Shown here in pieces: positions 26,211-35,184 of a DNA stretch of 39,704 nt. This stretch comes from an uncultured Bacteroides sp. (GTDB lineage: Bacteria > Bacteroidota > Bacteroidia > Bacteroidales > Bacteroidaceae): NCBI GenBank assembly GCA_900755095.1, contig CAAEFE010000017.1:1-39704 (forward strand). The letters are read 5' to 3'. The notes beneath the pieces were generated by a model that was given only the letters and a program-made list of their open reading frames with translations, was not told the DNA's origin and searched no databases. Position 1 is the first letter of the stretch; every line of letters begins with the position of its first letter. Position numbers and translations under genes: made by a program.

Positions 26211-28415
26211 TTAAAACAAACTCCAGGCGACGGTAAGCCCTGCCATCACAATGGCTACCATGCTCATAAGCTTGATTAAAATATTCAGACTCGGGCCGGA
26301 AGTATCCTTAAACGGGTCGCCCACAGTATCGCCTACTACGGTTGCCTTATGCACTTCACCGCCTTTGCCTCCAAAGTTCCCCTCTTCTACATATTTCTTC
26401 GCATTATCCCACGCACCGCCTGCATTGGCCATAAAGATAGCCAGCACAAAACCTGTGCTCAAACCGCCGATCAGCAGTCCCAGTACTCCGGTCACTCCGA
26501 AGATTAATCCGGTAGCGATAGGCGCAAGGATAGCAATCAGCGACGGAATCACCATTTCGCGCTGCGCACCCTTGGTTGAGATAGCCACACAACGTTCATA
26601 ATCCGGCTCGGCTTCTCCTGTCAGAATGCCTTTGATCTCACGGAACTGACGACGCACCTCATCTACCATGTGTCCGGCTGCGCGGCCGACCGCATTCATC
26701 GTCAATCCACAGAACAAGAACGCCATCATCGAACCGAGGAACATACCGGAAAGAACTTTCGGATTCATCAGCGTCACGTCGTAATAGTTCATGAAATCGA
26801 CAAAGGTAGCATTGGCGGTTGAGACAACATCGCCGTTCGGCATACTCAGGTCTACTGTCCCCAAACGGGTCAGACCGATACGGATTTCTTCGATATAGGA
26901 TGCCAGCAAAGCCAGTCCGGTCAATGCAGCGGAACCGATAGCAAAACCTTTTCCGGTTGCCGCGGTTGTATTTCCCAAAGAGTCGAGCGCATCGGTACGC
27001 TTGCGGACTTCGGCACCCAGACCGGCCATTTCCGCATTACCGCCTGCATTATCAGCAATCGGGCCGTAAGCGTCCGTAGCCAGTGTGATTCCTAATGTGG
27101 AAAGCATACCGACAGCAGCAATACCGATACCGTAGAGTCCCATACCCACGTTGGAAAAATCGAAACCGGAAGCAAGCAGGAAGGAGGCAATGATGCCCAC
27201 CACTACCGCAACCACAGGAATAGCCGTAGAAAGCATACCCAGACCGATACCGGAAATAATGACGGTGGCAGGTCCGGTCTTTCCGCTTTCACTCAGCTTC
27301 TGAGTGGGGCGATATGACTGGGAAGTATAATATTCGGTAGAACGTCCGATCACAATGCCGACCAACAGGCCGACTACGACAGCGCATGAAATCCAAATCC
27401 AGTTGTCCAACTGTAAGAGCCACAGGATTAAGAAGGTAGCAGCCACAATCAGCACGGAACTCAGGTTTGTTCCGAATGCCAGCGAGCCGAGCAAATCTTT
27501 CACCGTCGCATTTTCTTTGGTGCGCACGGAGAAGATGCCGATAATGGAAAGCAGAATACCTACCGCAGCAATCAGCATCGGGGCAATAACTGCTTTGAAC
27601 TGCATGACCGTATCTGCCGAATGTATAAAGGCGGCAGCACCCAATGCGGCAGTCGCCAGGATAGAACCGCAATAAGATTCGTACAAGTCGGCTCCCATAC
27701 CTGCCACGTCGCCTACGTTATCGCCTACATTATCGGCAATGGTGGCAGGGTTTCGCGGATCGTCTTCGGGAATTCCGGCTTCTACCTTACCCACAAGGTC
27801 GGCGCCTACGTCGGCAGCTTTTGTATATATACCGCCACCTACACGGGCAAAGAGCGCCTGTGTGGAAGCTCCCATACCGAACGTCAGCATCGTGGTAGTG
27901 ATTACGCAAAGTTTATGAGTCGGTGTCAGTGCGTCGGCGGGAATCACCGCGTTCAGCAACAGATACCAGAAAGATATATCGAGCAACCCCAGTCCGACTA
28001 CAACGAGTCCCATTACCGCACCACTGCGGAAAGCGATTCTCAGTCCGGAGTTCAATGAATTGCGTGCCGCATTCGCCGTACGTGCCGAAGCATAGGTTGC
28101 CGTCTTCATACCCAGGAAACCGGAAAGACCGGAGAAGAAACCACCCGTCAGGAAAGCTATGGGAACCCACACATTCTGAACATGAAAGCCATAAGCCATA
28201 ATTGAAAACAAAATAACCAGCCCAAGGAAAACACAACCTACAATCTTGTACTGTTGTTTCAGATAAGACATAGCTCCCTTGCGTACCGCAGCGGCTATTT
28301 TTATCATTTGGGGAGTACCTTCACTCTCTTTCATCATCTGCTTATGGAAGTAATAAGCAAAACAGAGGGCTAACACTGAAGCGACCGGAACCAGCCAGAA
28401 AAGAATGCTATCCAT
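26211..28415 (-). CDS. hppA: Membrane-bound ion-pumping pyrophosphatase, K+-dependent type
   Basis: 734 residues, about 16 membrane helices. It couples pyrophosphate hydrolysis to Na+ and/or H+ export. The catalytic signatures [20 protein letters not shown] (202-221) and [10 protein letters not shown] (228-237) are intact, as are the C-terminal [10 protein letters not shown] and [17 protein letters not shown]. At the K+-dependence site the sequence is [10 protein letters not shown] (481-490): A485 and G488 are the residues of K+-dependent enzymes, in which Lys and Thr replace them in K+-independent pumps. K+-dependent enzymes include the Na+- and Na+/H+-pumping classes, so sodium pumping is likely. 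Monocistronic, with a 3' terminator; a near-consensus TACCTTCG lies about 120 bp upstream. Confidence 0.95.
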   Translation of the reverse strand: MDSILFWLVPVASVLALCFAYYFHKQMMKESEGTPQMIKIAAAVRKGAMSYLKQQYKIVGCVFLGLVILFSIMAYGFHVQNVWVPIAFLTGGFFSGLSGFLGMKTATYASARTANAARNSLNSGLRIAFRSGAVMGLVVVGLGLLDISFWYLLLNAVIPADALTPTHKLCVITTTMLTFGMGASTQALFARVGGGIYTKAADVGADLVGKVEAGIPEDDPRNPATIADNVGDNVGDVAGMGADLYESYCGSILATAALGAAAFIHSADTVMQFKAVIAPMLIAAVGILLSIIGIFSVRTKENATVKDLLGSLAFGTNLSSVLIVAATFLILWLLQLDNWIWISCAVVVGLLVGIVIGRSTEYYTSQSYRPTQKLSESGKTGPATVIISGIGLGMLSTAIPVVAVVVGIIASFLLASGFDFSNVGMGLYGIGIAAVGMLSTLGITLATDAYGPIADNAGGNAEMAGLGAEVRKRTDALDSLGNTTAATGKGFAIGSAALTGLALLASYIEEIRIGLTRLGTVDLSMPNGDVVSTANATFVDFMNYYDVTLMNPKVLSGMFLGSMMAFLFCGLTMNAVGRAAGHMVDEVRRQFREIKGILTGEAEPDYERCVAISTKGAQREMVIPSLIAILAPIATGLIFGVTGVLGLLIGGLSTGFVLAIFMANAGGAWDNAKKYVEEGNFGGKGGEVHKATVVGDTVGDPFKDTSGPSLNILIKLMSMVAIVMAGLTVAWSLF

Positions 28416-28688
28416 AGAATTAATTATTAAAGGGTTTTATGGAGGCTAAAAGTATGGAAATCAAACGAAAAAAGCAAGCAAAAGAGAAAAAAAATCCAAC
28501 TTGCCGATTGATGCGATAACTCTCAATGAAACGAAGGTAAAACAAGTAAAAAAGTCTTTTGAGAATCCTGCAAAAGAGCATCAGGCCAATAGCTCGTTAG
28601 TTAATTTTTAGTCTTATTACGTTAATCGTTAACAAACCCGTTATTTCTATTAAACCATGTTATAAAGCGCCTCACTTTGCCCCGAAAA

Positions 28689-28719
28689 TTTGGAGATAGC
28701 CGAAAAGTCCCTATCTTTG
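28689..28719 (+). promoter_or_regulatory. Strong promoter without a following intact gene
   Basis: TTTG (28689-28692), a 19-bp spacer and TATCTTTG (28712-28719) perfectly match the Bacteroides consensus. The next element downstream is an intrinsic terminator 45 bp away. Confidence 0.75.
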
Positions 28720-28725
28720 TAGTGT

Positions 28726-28791
28726 GTTTTTCATAGTATTAGATTTAAGGTTAACAAAAGATTGGCTGTCTGGGATAGATAGCCTTTTTTT
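28726..28791 (+). ncRNA. Candidate ~65-nt small RNA or orphan leader
   Basis: Bounded by the promoter at 28689-28719 and the terminator at 28764-28791. It has no start codon with a meaningful frame. It may be an independent sRNA, or the attenuated leader of a gene lost when the downstream GH36 gene decayed. Confidence 0.45.
28764..28791 (+). terminator. Intrinsic terminator
   Basis: GGCTGTCT pairs with AGATAGCC (8 bp, one G-U) around GGGAT, followed by seven T. Confidence 0.85.
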
Positions 28792-28809
28792 ATGCCCGCA
28801 AACTAACTA

Positions 28810-28998
28810 TTGCCTGTTAAACTACAGGGATTGGATGCCAAGAAAATGTATAAGGTAAAAGAAATCAATCTGATGCCGAATAGTAAATCCAGCCTGGCTG
28901 CCAACGAAAAGACTTATTCCAGTGATTATCTGATGAAAGTGGGCATAGATGCTTTCACCACTAATCAAGCCTTTAGCCGCGTGATTGAGCTTACGGCA
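28810..28998 (+). pseudogene. Remnant of a GH36 alpha-galactosidase C-terminus
   Basis: About 62 codons read VKLQGLDAKKMYKVKEINLM and continue through SSDYLMKVGIDAF to SRVIELT. This is the C-terminal beta-sandwich end of family GH36 alpha-galactosidases (pattern Y-x-V-x-E-I-N-L-M-P, then Y-S-G-D-Y-L-M-x-V-G). The catalytic barrel and the remaining ~650 residues are missing, and a terminator sits just upstream. The open frame then runs on into unrelated repeat sequence to 29178, so the 122-codon ORF is not an intact gene. Recognised from memory of the family; no search was run. Confidence 0.6.
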
Positions 28999-29022
28999 GA
29001 TAACTTCCTACTGCCTTACTCA

Positions 29023-29110
29023 TGCCAAGCCTTTGGCACGCTTGTGCCAAGGGCTTGGCATAGCAGTGCCAACGCAGTGGCACAACTGTGCCAAAGGCAT
29101 GGCACAAACA
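29023..29110. repeat. 22-bp tandem array of TGCCA-N6-TGGCA palindromes
   Basis: Four units at exactly 22-bp intervals (29023, 29045, 29067, 29089). Each holds TGCCA, six variable bases, TGGCA, and a six-base linker. The conserved arms with variable centres suggest selection on pairing or on half-sites. Confidence 0.85.
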
Positions 29111-29120
29111 TTAAGAACAA

Positions 29121-29152
29121 AAGGGGAAACACCGTTCGTGGTGAATCCCCTT
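29121..29152. terminator. Terminator of the YbjQ-family gene (possibly bidirectional)
   Basis: AAGGGG pairs with CCCCTT, with inner CACC/GGTG. The left side, AAGAACAAAA, gives a T-run on the minus strand for the gene ending at 29175. Confidence 0.65.
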
Positions 29153-29174
29153 TCTCATACAATAAAACAATCAA

Positions 29175-29498
29175 CTAATCTTCAATCGTTACAGCAGTTC
29201 CGTTGGCAGTTACCATCAGCATACTACCGCTGCCTCCTACTGTTTCATAATCCAGATCGACACCGATCACTGCATTGGCTCCTAACTTTGCTGCCTGTGC
29301 CTGCATCTCCTGCAAAGCTGTATCTTTTGCCATACGTAGTACTTCTTCATATGCACCGGAACGACCTCCTACAATATCCCGAATACTTGCAAACAAGTCA
29401 CGGAATACATTGGCACCAATGATTGTCTCTCCGGAAACAATTCCGTAGTACTTTACTATTCGTTTTCCCTCAATGATGGGAGTTGTAGTCACTAACAT
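29175..29498 (-). CDS. YbjQ-family (DUF74) protein
   Basis: 107 residues of the YbjQ/UPF0145 family (PF01906, putative heavy-metal-binding domain), a small pentameric fold in known structures. Diagnostic segments: [21 protein letters not shown] at the start, [19 protein letters not shown], and [15 protein letters not shown]. No signal peptide, so cytoplasmic. Function unresolved. The ECF-like promoter 35-67 bp upstream suggests stress control, which would be unusual for a lone housekeeping protein. Confidence 0.92.
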   Translation of the reverse strand: MLVTTTPIIEGKRIVKYYGIVSGETIIGANVFRDLFASIRDIVGGRSGAYEEVLRMAKDTALQEMQAQAAKLGANAVIGVDLDYETVGGSGSMLMVTANGTAVTIED

Positions 29499-29532
29499 GA
29501 TCTTTTTCTTCTTTTTTAGTTGTTTACTATCC

Positions 29533-29565
29533 TATTAGACGCAGGATATCCCCAAAAGGTTGCAA
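29533..29565 (-). promoter_or_regulatory. ECF-sigma-like promoter of the YbjQ-family gene
   Basis: On the minus strand: TTGCAACC (29558-29565), a 16-bp spacer and CGTCTAATA (29533-29541). This fits the AAC-type -35 and CGTC-type -10 of ECF sigma factors and gives a start about 30 bp before the ATG. No TAnnTTTG element is present. Confidence 0.5.
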
Positions 29566-29703
29566 TGTCACCCTAAAAAAATTGCAGCTATACCGCAAAT
29601 CAATGCGATATAGCCGCCAATTAGAGTTAAAGAGAGAGAGAATTTATAGAAAGCGCGGTCTCACGACCAACTTAATATACCTAAAATGATTTTTATTCTT
29701 TCT

Positions 29704-29717
29704 TATTAGACGCAGGA
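29704..29717 (-). repeat. Second copy of the -10 block TATTAGACGCAGGA
   Basis: The 14-bp sequence at 29533-29546 is exactly repeated here in the same orientation. The -35 match upstream is weak (GTGCAGTG). It may be a second, weaker ECF promoter. The 29547-29703 stretch between the copies contains no gene I can support. Confidence 0.45.
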
Positions 29718-29762
29718 AACTTCAAATCACTGCACTTCAAAGAGACTTTTTTAGTTAAAGAA

Positions 29763-29797
29763 TAAAAAAAATCGCTATTCTTGCAGGAATAGCGATT
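29763..29797 (-). terminator. Terminator of the suf operon
   Basis: AATCGCTATTC (29770-29780) and GAATAGCGATT (29787-29797) form a perfect 11-bp stem with a 6-base loop. On the minus strand a run of seven or more T follows. Confidence 0.95.
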
Positions 29798-29804
29798 AAT
29801 ATCT

Positions 29805-31016
29805 TTAGAACATCTGGCTGACGCGTTCGATCCCAGCCACTAATGCGTCCACTTCCGATCGTGTATTGTACATGGCAAATGATGCACGTACCGTACCTTC
29901 GATTCCGAGCCGTTGCATCAACGGTTGCGCACAATGGTGCCCCGTGCGGACAGCGATACCTAAACGGTCTAACAATGTTCCCAAATCGAAATGATGAATA
30001 TCTCCCACCAGAAATGAAATCACCGCTCCCCGATCTGCCGCCTCACCGAAAATACGCATATTGGGTATTTCCTTCAATCGCTTCAGCGCATACGTTGTCA
30101 GCTCGTGTTCATGAGCAGCGATTTGGTCGAGTCCGATGCCATTAACATAGTCAAGGGCTTTTGCCAGTCCGGTAGTACCGATGTAGTCCGGCGTACCGGC
30201 TTCAAACTTGAAAGGCAGTTCGTTGAAGGTAGTCTTTTCAAAAGAGACGTGCTGAATCATTTCTCCTCCTCCTTGATAAGGGGGCATACGGTCCAGCCAT
30301 TCTTCCTTTCCATAAAGCACACCGACACCTGTCGGGCCGTAAACCTTATGTGCGGAGAACACCAGGAAATCGGCATCCAAGTCTTGCACATCCACCTTCA
30401 TGTGGGGGATAGACTGTGCAGCATCCACTAGAAAAGGTACTCCATGCGCATGAGCCGTCGCAATCATTTCCTTGACAGGATTTACGGTTCCCAATACGTT
30501 CGACACCTGAACTACACTGACTATCTTTGTACGCTCGGTGAATAACTTTTCATATTCATCCAGCAACAGTTCGCCCTTGTCATTCATCGGAATGACCTTG
30601 ATGGCAATTCCTTTGCGGGCAGCCAGAAGTTGCCAGGGAACGATATTACTGTGATGCTCCATCACCGAAAGGATCACTTCATCGCCTTCCTGCATAAACT
30701 CATCTCCAAAACTGGAAACAAGCAAATTGATACTTTCAGTCGTACCCCGTGTAAAGACGACCTCATTCGTGCTGCCGGCATTGATAAACTGCCGTACCGT
30801 CTCGCGGGAGGCTTCATGCAGTTCCGTTGCCTGCTGGGAAAGGTAATGTACTCCACGATGCACATTCGCATTCACAGAGTAATACTCATCTACCAGCGCA
30901 TCCACCACCAGACGAGGTTTCTGAGTGGTCGCACCGTTATCGAAATAAACCAATGGTTTACCATACACCGTACGGCTCAATATCGGAAAGTCTTCACGTA
31001 TCTTTTGAATATCCAT
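29805..31016 (-). CDS. sufS: Cysteine desulfurase SufS
   Basis: 403 residues, PLP-dependent; takes sulfur from L-cysteine for Fe-S cluster assembly. MDIQKIREDFPILSRTVYGKPLVYFDNGATTQKP is the standard start. The PLP lysine is in VFSAHKVYGPTG (about K222), and the catalytic Cys in VRTGHHCAQPL (about C359), with the R-x-G-H-H-C form of group II desulfurases. It is the last gene of cvpA-sufB-sufC-sufD-sufS, 12 bp after sufD, followed by a strong terminator. No sufE or sufU is present in the window. Confidence 0.96.
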   Translation of the reverse strand: MDIQKIREDFPILSRTVYGKPLVYFDNGATTQKPRLVVDALVDEYYSVNANVHRGVHYLSQQATELHEASRETVRQFINAGSTNEVVFTRGTTESINLLVSSFGDEFMQEGDEVILSVMEHHSNIVPWQLLAARKGIAIKVIPMNDKGELLLDEYEKLFTERTKIVSVVQVSNVLGTVNPVKEMIATAHAHGVPFLVDAAQSIPHMKVDVQDLDADFLVFSAHKVYGPTGVGVLYGKEEWLDRMPPYQGGGEMIQHVSFEKTTFNELPFKFEAGTPDYIGTTGLAKALDYVNGIGLDQIAAHEHELTTYALKRLKEIPNMRIFGEAADRGAVISFLVGDIHHFDLGTLLDRLGIAVRTGHHCAQPLMQRLGIEGTVRASFAMYNTRSEVDALVAGIERVSQMF

Positions 31017-31028
31017 TTTACTTATTCA

Positions 31029-32372
31029 TCATTTACATATTGCACATCCCTGGCACTTGTTCAGTTCGCCACGGAAGCGTTTTTCTACCAACAGGTGCAG
31101 ACGGTCTTTCAGTGCATCCAGACGAATCGTATCGATGACTTCATTGACGAATGCAAACATCAGAAGCAAGCGTGCTTCTTTCTCCGCTATTCCGCGTGCA
31201 CGCATATAGAACAAAGCATTCTCGTCCAACTGCCCCACAGTTGCCCCGTGAGAGCATTTCACATCGTCCGCATAGATTTCAAGCTGCGGCTGCGTGTACA
31301 TACGCGCATCGCGTGTGGCACAGAGGTTGCGGTTGGTCTGTTGAGAATTTGTATGCTGGGCATCAGGACGTACCAATACCAGTCCGGCAAAAGCACCGGT
31401 CGACTGGTCATCAAGCACGTACTTGAATAATTCATTACTGGTACAATTCGGTACTGCATGATCAATGGAGGTGTTATTGTCCACATGCTGGTTTTTATCA
31501 GCGATTGCCATACCGCAAAGATTAATCTCAGCCCCTTCGCCGGCTAGCAGAACTTCCGTTGTATTACGGGTAGTTCCGTTGTGCAGCGTCATGCCATTCA
31601 GCAAAACATTGCTGTTTGCTTCCTGCTTCACGTACAGGTTACTGATACGAACCGTACTTGTATGTGTTTCTTCGAGCTCATACATATCGAATACCGCATT
31701 CTCTCCAGCAAATACTTCGATCACCTGCGTTGCAAGGAAGTTCACATTATCCATCGCATGATCACAGATCAACAGGCGTGCCTGCGCTCCATCTTCCAGG
31801 ATGATCAGCACGCGACGGTTCACCATGAAGTTAACATCTGCACGAAGGATATTCACCAGCTGGATGGGCTTCTCTACGATTACGTTCTTCGGAACATAGA
31901 AGATGGCTCCATCCTGTGCAAAAGTCGTATTGAAAGCTGTTACGCCATCCTTGGAGGTATCAGCCAGCTTGCCGTAGTACTTCTTCACCAGTTCGGGATG
32001 TTCCGCAGCGACTTCTTTGAGGCTGCCGAAGATGACTCCTTCCGGCAAATGAGTTTTAGGAAGCGCTTTATTATAAAATGCGTCGTTTACCACAAAATAC
32101 AAGGCTGTGCTCATATTCGGGACATCACACTTAAACACTTCGTACGGATTGACCGGAATCTGAAGGCGGTTAAGGTTCAGACCGTAATCGGGCTCGAAAT
32201 ACTTGCTTATATCCGTGTATTTATACTTCTCCATCTTACGGGTCGGGAATCCGAGACGCTCAAAATCGGCAAAAGCAGCCGCACGGGGTGCATTCAGCAC
32301 TTCCGCACTATGCTTGCAGATCATGGCTTCCGTCTGAGAGAAGAGATCTATGTATTGTTGTTCTACATTCAT
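31029..32372 (-). CDS. sufD: Fe-S cluster assembly protein SufD
   Basis: 447 residues; forms the SufBC2D scaffold with SufB and SufC. The beta-helix core (VEKPIQLVNILRA, VLIILEDGAQARLLICDHAM) and C-terminal motif SNELFKYVLDDQSTGAFAGLVLVRPDAQHTNSQQTNRNL match the family, with CSHGATVGQLDENALFYMRARGI near the end. The C-terminus CQGCAICK is Cys-rich, a feature often seen in Bacteroidetes SufD. The start lies 2 bp after the sufC stop, so the genes are tightly coupled. Confidence 0.94.
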   Translation of the reverse strand: MNVEQQYIDLFSQTEAMICKHSAEVLNAPRAAAFADFERLGFPTRKMEKYKYTDISKYFEPDYGLNLNRLQIPVNPYEVFKCDVPNMSTALYFVVNDAFYNKALPKTHLPEGVIFGSLKEVAAEHPELVKKYYGKLADTSKDGVTAFNTTFAQDGAIFYVPKNVIVEKPIQLVNILRADVNFMVNRRVLIILEDGAQARLLICDHAMDNVNFLATQVIEVFAGENAVFDMYELEETHTSTVRISNLYVKQEANSNVLLNGMTLHNGTTRNTTEVLLAGEGAEINLCGMAIADKNQHVDNNTSIDHAVPNCTSNELFKYVLDDQSTGAFAGLVLVRPDAQHTNSQQTNRNLCATRDARMYTQPQLEIYADDVKCSHGATVGQLDENALFYMRARGIAEKEARLLLMFAFVNEVIDTIRLDALKDRLHLLVEKRFRGELNKCQGCAICK

Positions 32373-32374
32373 CG

Positions 32375-33127
32375 TTATTCTCCTACTTCTTTCTTAATCC
32401 AATCGTATCCCTTTTCTTCCAGTTCCAAGGCTAGTTCCGGTCCGGCGGTTTTCACAATACGACCTTTATAGAGTACGTGCACTATATCCGGTTTGATATA
32501 ATCGAGCAGACGCTGATAGTGAGTGATGACGATCGTACTTGTTTCGGGAGTCTTGAGCTTATTCACGCCTTCCGCTACAATACGGAGGGCATCAATATCC
32601 AGACCGGAATCTGTCTCGTCAAGAATGCTCAGACGCGGTTCCAGCATTGCCATCTGGAAGATCTCGTTACGCTTTTTCTCACCACCGGAGAAACCTTCAT
32701 TCACCGAACGGTTAGCAAGTTTATTGTCCAGTTCGACTACGGCACGCTTCTCACGCATCAGTTTCAGAAATTCGCTGGCAGTCAACGCAGGCAGACCTTT
32801 ATACTTGCGTTGTTCATTGACAGCCGCCCGCATGAAGTTCACCATGCTTACTCCGGGGATTTCTACCGGATACTGGAAACTAAGGAAAATACCTTCATGA
32901 CTACGGTCTTCCGGACTCAACTCCAGCAGATTCTTGCCATAGAAAGTGACCGAACCTTTTGTCACCTCAAAAGCAGGATTTCCCACCAGAACAGAAGAAA
33001 GCGTACTCTTTCCGGAACCGTTCGGCCCCATTATCGCATGTACTTCGCCCGGTTTCACCGTCAGGTTAATACCTTTCAATATCTCTTTGCCATTAATGCT
33101 GGCATGCAGGTCTTTTATCTCTAACAT
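32375..33127 (-). CDS. sufC: Fe-S cluster assembly ATPase SufC
   Basis: 250-residue ABC-type ATPase of the SufBCD scaffold. Walker [10 protein letters not shown] at 34-42, signature [11 protein letters not shown] about 148, Walker [13 protein letters not shown] about 163, and switch His in [10 protein letters not shown]. The K-K-R-N after the ABC signature is specific for SufC. It lies between sufB and sufD with gaps of 15 and 2 bp. Confidence 0.97.
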   Translation of the reverse strand: MLEIKDLHASINGKEILKGINLTVKPGEVHAIMGPNGSGKSTLSSVLVGNPAFEVTKGSVTFYGKNLLELSPEDRSHEGIFLSFQYPVEIPGVSMVNFMRAAVNEQRKYKGLPALTASEFLKLMREKRAVVELDNKLANRSVNEGFSGGEKKRNEIFQMAMLEPRLSILDETDSGLDIDALRIVAEGVNKLKTPETSTIVITHYQRLLDYIKPDIVHVLYKGRIVKTAGPELALELEEKGYDWIKKEVGE

Positions 33128-33142
33128 AAGCTTATTTATTTT

Positions 33143-34597
33143 TTATCCCACGCTTCCTTCCAACGAAATAGTAAGCAACTTCTGTGCTTCCACCGCAAAC
33201 TCCATCGGAAGTTTATTTAATACTTCTTTCGCATATCCGTTAACAATCAGCCCGATAGCATCCTCTGTCGGGATTCCCCGCTGATTACAATAGAATATCT
33301 GATCTTCGCTGATCTTGCTGGTAGTCGCCTCATGCTCCACCACAGCCGTCTCATTGTGGATATCCATATACGGGAAAGTATGCGCACCACATTTATCACC
33401 CAGCAGCAAAGAGTCACATTGGCTGTAATTGCGTGCATTATCGGCTTTTTCAGCTACACGTACCAGACCGCGATAAGAGTTCTCGCTATGTCCGGCAGAG
33501 ATACCTTTGCTGACAATCGTGCTGCGGGTATTCTTTCCCAGATGAATCATTTTTGTTCCGGTATCTGCTTGCTGATAATTATTTGTCACGGCTACAGAAT
33601 AAAACTCAGCCGTCGAATTATCGCCTGTCAATATGCAGGAAGGGTACTTCCACGTAATAGCCGAACCAGTTTCCACCTGTGTCCAGGACAGTTTGCTGTC
33701 CACCCCTTTGCAGTTGCCGCGTTTCGTCACAAAGTTATAGACTCCACCTTTACCTTCGGCATCACCCGGATACCAGTTCTGAACCGTACTGTATTTCACT
33801 TCTGCACGATCATGTACCACAATCTCCACGATAGCCGCATGCAACTGATTTTCATCACGCATCGGTGCGGTACATCCCTCCAGATAAGATACATACGAAT
33901 CATCGTCCGCCACAATCAGCGTACGTTCAAACTGTCCCGTGTTACGGGCATTGATACGGAAATAAGTAGAAAGCTCCATCGGACAGCGTACTCCCTTCGG
34001 TATATAAACGAAAGAACCGTCAGAGAACACGGCCGAGTTCAAAGCAGCGAAGAAGTTATCCCGATAGCCTACTACCGAGCCCATATACTTCTTCACAAGG
34101 TCCGGATGTTCCCGTACCGCTTCACTAAAGGAGCAGAATATAATGCCTTTCTCCATCAACGTCTCTTTGAAAGTAGTCTTTACGGATACCGAGTCCATCA
34201 CTGCATCCACAGCCATTCCGCTCAATGCCATCTGTTCTTCCAAGGGAATACCCAGTTTATTGAATGTCTTTATCAGTTCCGGATCTACTTCATCCATACT
34301 CTTCGGTCCTTCTTTCTTCTTCGTCGGATCGGCATAGTACGAAATTGCCTGATAATCGATCTCCGGAATACGGAGATGTGCCCAAGTCGGCATTTCCAGC
34401 GTCAGCCAATGGCGATACGCTTTCAGTCGGAACTCCAGCAGCCATTCGGGTTCATCTTTTTTCGATGAAATCAGACGGACTACATCTTCGTTGAGTCCAC
34501 GCTCAATAACATCGGTGTGTACCTCCGTGGTGAAACCATATTTGTACTTCTCCTGCGTCAGTTCCTTTACATATTTATTGGGTTCTTCTTGTTGCAT
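33143..34597 (-). CDS. sufB: Fe-S cluster assembly protein SufB
   Basis: 484 residues; the SufB scaffold subunit on which clusters are built. The family core is clear: [53 protein letters not shown] and the C-terminal [18 protein letters not shown]. The conserved Cys in the [15 protein letters not shown] motif (cluster/sulfur-transfer site) is present. Its start overlaps the 3' end of cvpA by 23 bp, so the two are probably translationally coupled. Confidence 0.97.
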   Translation of the reverse strand: MQQEEPNKYVKELTQEKYKYGFTTEVHTDVIERGLNEDVVRLISSKKDEPEWLLEFRLKAYRHWLTLEMPTWAHLRIPEIDYQAISYYADPTKKKEGPKSMDEVDPELIKTFNKLGIPLEEQMALSGMAVDAVMDSVSVKTTFKETLMEKGIIFCSFSEAVREHPDLVKKYMGSVVGYRDNFFAALNSAVFSDGSFVYIPKGVRCPMELSTYFRINARNTGQFERTLIVADDDSYVSYLEGCTAPMRDENQLHAAIVEIVVHDRAEVKYSTVQNWYPGDAEGKGGVYNFVTKRGNCKGVDSKLSWTQVETGSAITWKYPSCILTGDNSTAEFYSVAVTNNYQQADTGTKMIHLGKNTRSTIVSKGISAGHSENSYRGLVRVAEKADNARNYSQCDSLLLGDKCGAHTFPYMDIHNETAVVEHEATTSKISEDQIFYCNQRGIPTEDAIGLIVNGYAKEVLNKLPMEFAVEAQKLLTISLEGSVG

Positions 34598-35105
34598 CTT
34601 TATTATCTAATATATATTGTTGCGTTATATTCTTAGCAGCAGGGAAAAAGATTCCCGCAAACGTTTCCATAGGATAATATAACAATGATTCGCTCTTTTT
34701 TGTTGCACTAATTAACTTATTATCGCTATCGATAAACTCTATCACACAGATCACAAGGCTCGTTAACAACAGAAATTTGAGTGCTCCCAATCCACTTCCC
34801 AGCCAACGGTTCAGCCACCCCAGTGAGATGGCTTCCATCGCTTTCGTCAGCAAGGACGCCACTAACGTGAATATCAGCGGAACAGCGATCCAGATGACAA
34901 TAAAAGCCAATACCTGTGCAACCGTCATCGAGTCCGTCACAGCCGGACAAAGCTTCTCCGCCAACGTTGCATACAAAGCCTTTGCTGCCAGCAAACCGAC
35001 GACCAATCCCAGAATAGAAGCCAGCTGACGGATAAAGCCTTTCATAAAGCCCGCCACCACACCGGCACCTATTATAATAAGGATGATTATATCAATCGTT
35101 GTCAT
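34575..35105 (-). CDS. CvpA family membrane protein
   Basis: 176 residues with four hydrophobic helices; the start [25 protein letters not shown] has the GFxxGFxRQ motif of CvpA (linked in E. coli to colicin V production and envelope integrity). The C-terminal ~35 residues are hydrophilic. It is the first gene after the infB terminator and its end overlaps sufB, so it leads the suf transcript. Molecular function unknown. Confidence 0.88.
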   Translation of the reverse strand: MTTIDIIILIIIGAGVVAGFMKGFIRQLASILGLVVGLLAAKALYATLAEKLCPAVTDSMTVAQVLAFIVIWIAVPLIFTLVASLLTKAMEAISLGWLNRWLGSGLGALKFLLLTSLVICVIEFIDSDNKLISATKKSESLLYYPMETFAGIFFPAAKNITQQYILDNKDATRRTQ

Positions 35106-35111
35106 TATCTC

Positions 35112-35161
35112 TTTTTAAAAGAAAAAGGAGGCACGGAGTTGTAAATCCACTCTGTGCCTCC
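35112..35161 (-). terminator. Strong terminator between infB and cvpA-suf
   Basis: GGAGGCACGGAGT (35127-35139) pairs over 13 bp with ACTCTGTGCCTCC (35149-35161), one wobble. On the minus strand it is followed by TTTTTCTTTTAAAAAG. It lies in the 79-bp gap, 6 bp before the cvpA start region. Confidence 0.85.
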
Positions 35162-35184
35162 GTATATTCTCGATTCAGTACAAT

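Noticed and set aside
28810..29178. Intact 122-residue gene
   Set aside because: The first half is the tail of GH36 and the second half is translated palindromic repeat, so it is a remnant, not a gene.
29568..29660. Minus-strand frame reading FYKFSLSLTLIGGYIALICG, then a stop
   Set aside because: It looks like a membrane helix but has no start codon and a stop directly upstream. Too short to support as a gene; perhaps a remnant.
33332..34468. 378-codon plus-strand frame opposite sufB
   Set aside because: Antisense shadow of sufB with no start signals or family features.
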